Below, piece by piece: positions 1-7,038 of a DNA stretch of 39,350 nt. Below the pieces are notes generated by a model. The model searched no databases, was not told the DNA's origin, and worked only from the letters and a program-made list of their open reading frames with translations. The position numbers and the translations under genes are program-made. Origin of the DNA: an uncultured Aurantimicrobium sp. (GTDB taxonomy: Bacteria; Actinomycetota; Actinomycetes; Actinomycetales; Microbacteriaceae); the NCBI RefSeq assembly GCF_936931525.1, contig NZ_CAKZII010000031.1, positions 1-39,350 of the forward strand, in the 5' to 3' direction. Position 1 is the first letter of the stretch. Each line of letters opens with the position of its first letter.

Positions 1-73
1 GCGCATGATATGGCACGCGTGGATTGTCTGGATATTGACCGCGCATTATTGACAAGTCTATTACAAAACTATT

Positions 74-388
74 TTGAACGACAAGCAATCAGTTGATGAA
101 GAATTGGCTGGCAAAGAAAAGGCTAACGAGGCAGAGGTCATGAAGCTTCGTTCAGGAATAGATCTTTTGGTGCAACAACGCGCTCAAGAAGTCGCCCGCA
201 CCGATGCCGAGTTATTAGAGCTCTACGAAAAGAAAGCTTCGCGTGGGGTTGCAGTTGGCAGATTGCTAAATCGTGAATGTGGAGCATGTCGCATGACTAT
301 CGGTGCAACTGCACTTGCCGAGATCTCAGCCATGCCTCAAGACGATATTGCCACGTGCCCAGACTGCCAGGCGATTCTAGTTCGATGA
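74..388 (+). CDS. C-terminal part of C4-type zinc-ribbon protein (CT398-like/DksA-like coiled coil plus zinc ribbon); N-terminal half not recognisable in this window, start uncertain (TTG 74 or ATG 140)
   Basis: Translation ends CGACRMTIGATALAEI...CPDCQAILVR, with CxxC...CxxC and the typical ILVR terminus; directly precedes an RNase H-like gene as in other actinobacteria. Confidence 0.7.
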   Translation: MNDKQSVDEELAGKEKANEAEVMKLRSGIDLLVQQRAQEVARTDAELLELYEKKASRGVAVGRLLNRECGACRMTIGATALAEISAMPQDDIATCPDCQAILVR

Positions 389-813
389 GTAAACCAGTAA
401 ACCTGATAGTCGAGGCCGACGGCGGTTCGCGCGGCAACCCTGGTCCTGCCGGAAGTGGCGCGGTTGTAATCAACGCCGACACCGGTGAGGTAATTCTTGA
501 AGTCGCCAGATTTATTGGTGTGGCCACCAACAATGTTGCCGAGTACTTGGCTTTGAAAGCTGGACTTGAAGGCGCGTTAGAAATTAACCCAGCGGCACGC
601 ATTTTGGTTCGCATGGATTCCAAGCTTGTTGTGGAACAAATGTCAGGTCGTTGGAAAATCAAGCACCCAGATATGGCCGTTCTTGCAGCCAAAGCAAAAG
701 ACGTCATCGGCAATCGAGCGGTGACCTACGAATGGGTTCCACGCTTACAAAACGCTTTGGCAGATGCAGCAGCCAATAAGTCCATGGACCTGCGCGAGTC
801 CTTCGACGCTTAG
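385..813 (+). CDS. Ribonuclease H-like protein (RNase HI family domain)
   Basis: EADGGSRGNPGPAGSGAVV...NNVAEYLALKAGLEGAL...VRMDSKLVVEQMSGRWKIKHPDM; ATGA overlap with the upstream ORF stop. Confidence 0.88.
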   Translation: MSKPVNLIVEADGGSRGNPGPAGSGAVVINADTGEVILEVARFIGVATNNVAEYLALKAGLEGALEINPAARILVRMDSKLVVEQMSGRWKIKHPDMAVLAAKAKDVIGNRAVTYEWVPRLQNALADAAANKSMDLRESFDA

Positions 814-833
814 TCCTACTTCCTCCTTCGCTC

Positions 834-839
834 TAGACT
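834..839 (+). promoter_or_regulatory. Putative rnpB -10 hexamer TAGACT
   Basis: TAGACT followed by 6 nt (tgtcat), then G846, the predicted first paired base of RNase P RNA. Confidence 0.6.
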
Positions 840-845
840 TGTCAT

Positions 846-1210
846 GAATGGGTCGGCAAGGCGGTCGCGTTACTGGGGTTTACTCCAGTACCGAGGAACG
901 TCCGGGCTCCACAGAGTAGGGCGGTGGGTAACACCCACCCGGGGTAACCCGCGAGAACAGTGCAACAGAAAGTAAACCGCCTCCGGTTCGCCGGCGGTAA
1001 GGATGAAACGGTGGTGTAAGAGACCACCAGCAGTCTGGGTGACCAGATTGGCTAGGTAAACCTCGCCCGGAGCAAGGTCAGACAGAGAACGGTGAAGCTA
1101 CTCGCTGAGTTCTCGGGTAGACCGCTAGAGAATTGCGGCAACGTAATTTCGAGATAGATGGCCGTCACGCGCAAGCGGACAGAACCCGGCGTAATAGCCG
1201 GCCCATTCAC
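846..1210 (+). ncRNA. rnpB: RNase P RNA (bacterial type A)
   Basis: P1 helix gaatgggtcgg...ccggcccattc; conserved GAGGAACGTCCGGGCTCC, GTAACCCGCGAGAACAGTGCAACAGAAAGTAAACCGCC, GGTAAGG and AGACAGAACCCGGCG-type blocks. Confidence 0.93.
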
Positions 1211-1960
1211 TTAACTCAAGTCGTAGGCAAGGCGCGCGGCACCCATGATGCCGGCCTTGTTGAACAGCGTTGCGGGAACAATCGGGGTCCTCAGCTCAAG
1301 CAAGGGCAAGAACTTGTCGTAGCTCTTGGACACTCCGCCGCCCACAATGAACAGCTCGGGAGAGAAAAGCATCTCAACGTGGCTGTAATAGCGCTGGAGG
1401 CGCTCAGCCCACTCGGGGTAGCTCAGCCCCTCACGCTCGCGTACAACGCCAGAGGCGCGTTTTTCAGCGTCAAAACCATCGATCTCGAGGTGGCCCAGTT
1501 CTGCATTAGGGATGAGGACACCGTCATAGATCATGGCGGCACCAATACCTGTGCCGAGGGTGGTCATGATGACCAAACCCTTTTGGTTTTTTGCTGCGCC
1601 GTAAATAACCTCGGCATAACCGGCGGCATCTGCGTCATTGACGAAATGGATGTTGCGACCAAGTTCTTTCTCAAAGAACTTTTCTGCCTCGAAACCAATC
1701 CATCGTTGAGAAATGTTTGCCGCCAGCATCGTCACACCGTGACGAATGGAACTGGGGAAACAGATTCCCACAGGAACTTCAGCAGGAGCATCGAGTTGTT
1801 CGATTACTTCACGCACTACACGGGCAATGTCTTCCGGCTCTCCACCTTCTGGGGTTGCCACACGAACACGCTCGCCAACAAGTTCTCCGGAGAGTACGTC
1901 GACCAGACCACCTTTGATTCCGGTGCCACCAATGTCGATACCAATTGCTGTTGCGCGCAT
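1211..1960 (-). CDS. ppgK: Polyphosphate glucokinase (ROK family)
   Basis: AIGIDIGGTGIKGGLVD, TTLGTGIGAAMI, ELGHLEIDG motifs; next to map. Confidence 0.9.
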   Translation of the reverse strand: MRATAIGIDIGGTGIKGGLVDVLSGELVGERVRVATPEGGEPEDIARVVREVIEQLDAPAEVPVGICFPSSIRHGVTMLAANISQRWIGFEAEKFFEKELGRNIHFVNDADAAGYAEVIYGAAKNQKGLVIMTTLGTGIGAAMIYDGVLIPNAELGHLEIDGFDAEKRASGVVREREGLSYPEWAERLQRYYSHVEMLFSPELFIVGGGVSKSYDKFLPLLELRTPIVPATLFNKAGIMGAARLAYDLS

Positions 1961-1984
1961 GAAAAACCTTTGAACGTTGTTGAG

Positions 1985-2851
1985 TTAAGAGAGTGTCAGG
2001 ATGTCGGCACCGGTTTCGGTAACGACGAGGGTGTGTTCAAACTGGGCTGTCCAGGACTTGTCTTTGGTGGTGACGGTCCAGTCATCGGTCCAGATGTCCC
2101 ATTCGTGTGTTCCCAGGGTCAGCATGGGTTCAATAGTGAAGACCATGCCCACCTCCATCACATCGTTGTAAAGGGGCGCTGAGTCGTAGTGAGGGATGAT
2201 CAAGCCGGAGTGGAAGCTTGTGCCCACACCGTGGCCAGTGAAATCTCGCACCACGCCATACCCAAAACGCTTGGCATAGGACTCGATGGTGCGTCCAATG
2301 ACATTGACTTCGCGTCCTGGCGCTACGGCCTTGATTCCGCGACGGAGGGCTTCCTCGGTGCGGTCAACCAGGTCACGAACTTCTTGAGTTCCTTCGCCAA
2401 CAATGAAGGTGCGATTAGTGTCGCCGTGAACGCCGTCAAGGTAGCTGGTGATATCGACGTTGACGAGGTCTCCTTCTTGGAGCACAGTGTCATCTGGAAT
2501 ACCGTGGCAAATAACTTCGTTCAAGCTGGTGCAGAGCGACTTGGGATATCCGCGATAACCCAGTGTTGATGGGTATGCACCGTGATCGAGAACAAACTCG
2601 TGACCGATGCGGTCAATCTCGTCTGTGGTCATGCCTGGTTTGAGGACAGTGCCGATCAAATCAAGTGCTTGGGAAGATATTTTTCCAGCCCGGCGAATCT
2701 TTTCAATCGACTCCGCGTCATAGATATCTCCGCCAGTGTGTGCTGGAGGGGTTGCTTTGCCTACGTAGGGTGGGCGAACAATCTCACTTGGAACCGAACG
2801 CTGTGGGCTCAAAACTCCGGGAATCAAAACCCCTGCGGCATCTCTAGGCAT
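1985..2851 (-). CDS. map: Type I methionine aminopeptidase
   Basis: [53 protein letters not shown]; start chosen at MPRDAAGVL, inside the longer listed ORF. Confidence 0.93.
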   Translation of the reverse strand: MPRDAAGVLIPGVLSPQRSVPSEIVRPPYVGKATPPAHTGGDIYDAESIEKIRRAGKISSQALDLIGTVLKPGMTTDEIDRIGHEFVLDHGAYPSTLGYRGYPKSLCTSLNEVICHGIPDDTVLQEGDLVNVDITSYLDGVHGDTNRTFIVGEGTQEVRDLVDRTEEALRRGIKAVAPGREVNVIGRTIESYAKRFGYGVVRDFTGHGVGTSFHSGLIIPHYDSAPLYNDVMEVGMVFTIEPMLTLGTHEWDIWTDDWTVTTKDKSWTAQFEHTLVVTETGADILTLS

Positions 2852-2864
2852 AAGGTTAAGTTTA
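2851..2864. promoter_or_regulatory. Overlapping head-to-head putative leaderless promoters for map (-) and the SPOR-like gene (+)
   Basis: Plus: TAAGGT (2851-2856) + 7 nt + ATG (2864). Minus: TAAACT (complement of 2859-2864) + 7 nt + ATG (2851). Confidence 0.5.
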
Positions 2865-3058
2865 TGTCTGACAAGCCAAGTGAAATGTTCTGGTACAACC
2901 TGCACACCAAAGCAGTTGAAAAGGGATTCCTCTCACCCTCATCTGAGCGCGTGGGCCCTTTCGAGACTGCCCACGAAGCAGAGCACGCCATGGAAAAGCT
3001 GCGTGAAAACAGTGCCCGTTGGGAAGCTGAAGAGCGTGCGGAGCGTGAAGGTAACTAG
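2864..3058 (+). CDS. Small SPOR-domain-like protein, 64 aa
   Basis: [22 protein letters not shown]...[29 protein letters not shown]; matches the small SPOR-annotated protein commonly next to map/panB in actinobacteria. Confidence 0.75.
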   Translation: MSDKPSEMFWYNLHTKAVEKGFLSPSSERVGPFETAHEAEHAMEKLRENSARWEAEERAEREGN

Positions 3059-3898
3059 TTAGTTATCTTCGTAGCTGTGTTCAGGGCCTGGATAGGTTCC
3101 TGATTCCACATCTGCTTTGAATGCTTTCGCTGCCTCACTCAGTATTAAGCCGAGGTTTGCATACTGCTTGACGAATTTGGGCACACGTCCGGTATTCATG
3201 CCGGCGAAGTCTGTCCAGACTAAGAGCTGGCCGTCTGTTTCTGCGCCTGCACCCACGCTGATGGTGGGGATGTTCAGTTCCGCCGTGATGCGAGCTGCTA
3301 GTTCTGCGGGAATCATTTCCAACACAACAGCAAATGCACCAGCTGCTTCAACGGCGAGAGCGTCCGCAAGAACTGCATCCGCTGCTTCGCCACGACCTTG
3401 AATCATGTGACCGCCCAGGCCATGCTCGCTCTGAGGGGTAAAGCCGACGTGGCCCATGACGGGAATGCCGGATTCCACGATGCGGCGAATCTGGTCTGCA
3501 CTGCGCACGCCACCCTCAAGCTTCACAGCGTGAGCGTGGGTTTCTTTCATGAACCGCATAGCGGTGCGAAGAGCGTGCTCTGCGCCTTCTTCGTATGAAC
3601 CGAAAGGCATGTCGGCAATGACGAATGCTCGCTTTGCAGACAGTGCCACGGCGCGAGTGAGGGGAATAAGTTCATCCACGGTGACTGGCAACGTGGAGTC
3701 GTAACCGAGCACGGTGTTTCCAGCAGAATCGCCCACGAGCAGGAAGTCGATGCCTGCCTCATCAAAAATCTGAGCGGTCAACGTGTCATAGCTGGTCAGG
3801 CCCGTGATCTTGATGCCATTTGCCTTTGCCTGGGCAAAGTGACGTGTGCGGACACGCTTAGTGACAGCATCTGAGGTGGGATCTGGGTGAACGCTCAT
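3059..3898 (-). CDS. panB: 3-methyl-2-oxobutanoate hydroxymethyltransferase
   Basis: ITGLTSYDTLTAQIFDEAGIDFLLVGDSAGNTVLGYDSTLPVT, VKLEGG, GHVGFTPQ. Confidence 0.94.
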   Translation of the reverse strand: MSVHPDPTSDAVTKRVRTRHFAQAKANGIKITGLTSYDTLTAQIFDEAGIDFLLVGDSAGNTVLGYDSTLPVTVDELIPLTRAVALSAKRAFVIADMPFGSYEEGAEHALRTAMRFMKETHAHAVKLEGGVRSADQIRRIVESGIPVMGHVGFTPQSEHGLGGHMIQGRGEAADAVLADALAVEAAGAFAVVLEMIPAELAARITAELNIPTISVGAGAETDGQLLVWTDFAGMNTGRVPKFVKQYANLGLILSEAAKAFKADVESGTYPGPEHSYEDN

Positions 3899-3904
3899 GA
3901 AACC

Positions 3905-3910
3905 AGTCTA
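3905..3910 (-). promoter_or_regulatory. Putative leaderless panB promoter, -10 TAGACT, overlapping the nadE stop codon
   Basis: Minus strand TAGACT-GGTTTC-ATG; the nadE TAG stop (3908-3910) is the first half of the hexamer. Confidence 0.5.
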
Positions 3911-5647
3911 GTTACGGGTAAAAGTAACCGGCAGACGTCGGTCTCGACCGAAGGCCATCTCCGAGATTTTGGGGCCAATAGCTCCCTGTCGGCGCTTCCA
4001 CTCGGCACGGTCCACAAGAGAAATCACGCGATCGACGGTTGCTGCATCGAAGCCACGAGAGATGATGACATCTCTTTCAACCCGTTCGGTGATGTAGGCA
4101 TCAAGAATCGCGTCCAGCACATCGTATTCAGGCAAGGTGTCTTGATCTACTTGTCCGGGGCGAAGTTCAGCAGAGGGTGGTTTCGTAATGGAGTTTTCAG
4201 GAATCGGGGGAGTGAGACCCTTCATGCGAGCATGTTCATTACGCCAACGAGCCAATTCCCAGACCAGTGTCTTCGGAACGTCACGGATGGGGGCAAAGCC
4301 ACCCACACTGTCACCGTAAATGGTGCTGTAACCCACAGCGATCTCAGTTTTGTTGCCAGTGGTGAGCACGAGGTGTCCCTCAGCGTTACTGAGGCCCATC
4401 AAGATGATTCCTCGGATTCGCGCTTGAAGATTCTCCGCGGCAACGCCATCGAGGTGAAGTTGACTCTCGACTGGTTCAACCAGGTCAGCGATGGCTTCTG
4501 TGCGGATGTTGATCCCGAGGCGCTCTGCGAGGTCATCCGCATCTGAACGTGAGTGATCGCTGGAGTAGTTACTGGGCATCGAGACGCCAAAGACTCGATC
4601 GGGCCCAATGGCGTCAACCGCAAGGGCAGCACACACTGCCGAATCGATACCGCCAGAAAGGCCCAAAATTACGGAGCCGAATCCGTTCTTCTCAACGTAA
4701 TCACGCATGCCCAGAACCAATGCATCCCAGATTTGCTCGTTGATATCGAGTTGGGGAGCTATGTCATTGACAATCTTGGAACGAGTTGCTCGCTCGGGGT
4801 GTCCCGTGCCTGCCTCCACCACAACGACGCCAGGTCCCACCTGGTTACCGTGCGTGCTGGATTCCTTCACGTCGATGTCCACTAGAAGTGTTTGTTCAAC
4901 GAATTGGTGGGCACGGGCCAATACCTTGCCCGAGGCATTTGTGACGAAACTTCCTCCGTCAAAGACCAAATCATCCTGGCCACCTACGAGATTGAGATAG
5001 ACCGCAGGGGCATTGACCTGCTCAGCACGGCGTTGCACGAGTGGAAGACGAACTTCATCCTTTTCGCGTTCAAAAGGAGAACCATTAATCACCAGCAACA
5101 AACTGGGCTTCACAGCTGCAATTGCGGCTATTGGTCCCCCCTCGCGCCAAATGTCTTCACAGATTGCGAGCGCAATATCTGCCCCAGCAACATGGACGAC
5201 CAGTGCATCGGTCCCTGAACGGAAGATGCGATATTCGTCGAAGACCGAGTAATTGGGAAGGTGGTGCTTGTTATAAATCCCGATGATGCGGCCATCTTGC
5301 AACACTGCAGCTGAGTTGTAGGCAATCGCAGAGGGTGAATGTGAACTGGCATGGTGGTCATCCAGCGGGCCATGCGGGAAACCCACGATCACGGGAATTG
5401 CGCCAGCGCCAGCTGCTGAAATCTGTTGTGCAACAGACTCTAAAACCTCCCAAGTAGTGTGCAGGAAGTGAGGGCGGTTAGCTAAGTCTTCAATGGGATA
5501 TCCGGTGAGAGACATCTCGCCAAAAGCGACGAGATCTGCTCCGTGGCCGTATGCCTCAACCGCTGTGTTAACAATCTGTGAAGAATTGCGAGAAAAATCC
5601 CCTAAACGCGGGTTTGTCTGGGCAAGCGCCAAGCGAAGAATCGGCAT
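3908..5647 (-). CDS. nadE: Glutamine-dependent NAD+ synthetase (nitrilase-type amidohydrolase plus synthetase domains)
   Basis: LRLALAQTNPRLGDF, AICEDIWREGG, GLSGGIDSAVCAALAVDA, TTGNKTEIAVGYSTIYGD. Confidence 0.94.
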   Translation of the reverse strand: MPILRLALAQTNPRLGDFSRNSSQIVNTAVEAYGHGADLVAFGEMSLTGYPIEDLANRPHFLHTTWEVLESVAQQISAAGAGAIPVIVGFPHGPLDDHHASSHSPSAIAYNSAAVLQDGRIIGIYNKHHLPNYSVFDEYRIFRSGTDALVVHVAGADIALAICEDIWREGGPIAAIAAVKPSLLLVINGSPFEREKDEVRLPLVQRRAEQVNAPAVYLNLVGGQDDLVFDGGSFVTNASGKVLARAHQFVEQTLLVDIDVKESSTHGNQVGPGVVVVEAGTGHPERATRSKIVNDIAPQLDINEQIWDALVLGMRDYVEKNGFGSVILGLSGGIDSAVCAALAVDAIGPDRVFGVSMPSNYSSDHSRSDADDLAERLGINIRTEAIADLVEPVESQLHLDGVAAENLQARIRGIILMGLSNAEGHLVLTTGNKTEIAVGYSTIYGDSVGGFAPIRDVPKTLVWELARWRNEHARMKGLTPPIPENSITKPPSAELRPGQVDQDTLPEYDVLDAILDAYITERVERDVIISRGFDAATVDRVISLVDRAEWKRRQGAIGPKISEMAFGRDRRLPVTFTRN

Positions 5648-5654
5648 AACAAGT

Positions 5655-5660
5655 AGCCTA
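5655..5660 (-). promoter_or_regulatory. Putative leaderless nadE promoter, -10 TAGGCT
   Basis: Minus strand TAGGCT-ACTTGTT-ATG; no Shine-Dalgarno. Confidence 0.45.
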
Positions 5661-5682
5661 GTAGCGATAGGAAAGGGTTCTC

Positions 5683-7020
5683 ATGGACAAGCAACAGGAC
5701 TTCGTGCTGCGCACGATTGAAGAGCGCGGCGTAAAGTTTGTGCGACTCTGGTTCACCGACGTTGTGGGCACCCTGAAATCAGTAGCTGTGGCCCCTGCAG
5801 AGGTCGAAGGTGCCTTCGCTGAAGGTGTCGGTATTGATGGTTCTGCCATTGAGGGATTGACTCGTGCCTACGAGGCAGATGTTCTTGCACACCCAGACCC
5901 CAGCACTTTCCAGATCCTGCCTTGGCGTGGTGAGGTAGACCCCACTGCGCGCATGTTCTGCGATATCAACACTCCTGACGGTCAGCCTGCTGTTTCTGAC
6001 CCACGTAACGTGCTCAAGCGCACTCTGGCTAAGGCTGCAGAGCGTGGCTTCACTTTCTACACACACCCTGAGATCGAGTTCTACCTCCTCAAGGACAGTG
6101 ACTGGGCTAACGGTGGTGCACAACCTGTAGACACCGCTGGTTACTTTGACAACGTTCCTGGTGGAACCGCCCACGACTTCCGTCGTCGCTCCGTGCGCAT
6201 GCTCGAAGACATTGGAATCTCTGTTGAATTCAGCCACCACGAAGCTGGTCCTGGCCAAAACGAGATCGACCTTCGCTATGCAGATGCCTTGACCACTGCG
6301 GATAACATCATGACCTTCCGCACGGTCATCAAGGAAGTCGCTATGGAGCAGGGCGTCTACGCGACCTTCATGCCCAAGCCATTTGCGCAGCACCCAGGTT
6401 CGGGTATGCACACGCACATGTCTCTCTTTGAAGGTGACAACAACGCGTTCTATGAGGCTGGAGCCAAGCACCAGCTCTCCAAGGTTGGCCGCCAGTTCAT
6501 TGCTGGTCTGCTGCACTTCGCACCTGAGATCACTGCGATCACCAACCAGTACGTCAACTCCTACAAGCGCCTCTGGGGCGGTGGGGAAGCTCCTGCGTTT
6601 GCTAACTGGGGTCACAACAACCGTTCTGCTCTCGTACGCGTACCCGTATACAAGTCCGGCAAGGGCCAAAGCGCACGTATTGAATACCGCGCTATTGATT
6701 CTGCAGCGAACCCTTACCTTGCTTACTCAGTCCTGCTCGCAGCCGGCCTGAAGGGCATTGAGGAAGGCATGGAACTTCCTGCAGAAGCGGAAGAGAACGC
6801 CTGGGAGCTCACCGACACTGAGCGCAAGGCTCTTGGTTACAAGCCACTGCCTTCCAGCCTCAACAACGCGATCTCTCTGATGGAAGAGTCTGAACTGGTA
6901 GCTGAAACCCTCGGTTCCAAGGTGTTTGACTACGTGCTGCGTAACAAGCGCCAGGAATGGGCTGACTACCGCAACCAGGTCACCAACTTCGAGCTGCGCT
7001 CTAACCTCGAGACGCTCTAG
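5683..7020 (+). CDS. glnA2: Glutamine synthetase, GlnA2-type
   Basis: VGIDGSAIEGLTRAYEADVLAHPD, PGSGMHTHMS, NRSALVRVP; AGGAAAGG ribosome-binding site upstream. Confidence 0.9.
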   Translation: MDKQQDFVLRTIEERGVKFVRLWFTDVVGTLKSVAVAPAEVEGAFAEGVGIDGSAIEGLTRAYEADVLAHPDPSTFQILPWRGEVDPTARMFCDINTPDGQPAVSDPRNVLKRTLAKAAERGFTFYTHPEIEFYLLKDSDWANGGAQPVDTAGYFDNVPGGTAHDFRRRSVRMLEDIGISVEFSHHEAGPGQNEIDLRYADALTTADNIMTFRTVIKEVAMEQGVYATFMPKPFAQHPGSGMHTHMSLFEGDNNAFYEAGAKHQLSKVGRQFIAGLLHFAPEITAITNQYVNSYKRLWGGGEAPAFANWGHNNRSALVRVPVYKSGKGQSARIEYRAIDSAANPYLAYSVLLAAGLKGIEEGMELPAEAEENAWELTDTERKALGYKPLPSSLNNAISLMEESELVAETLGSKVFDYVLRNKRQEWADYRNQVTNFELRSNLETL

Positions 7021-7038
7021 TCTTCACACCACATTCTC

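Noticed and set aside
1133-2182. 349-aa plus-strand ORF
   Set aside because: Antisense to well-conserved ppgK and map and overlapping the rnpB 3' end; no recognisable domains.
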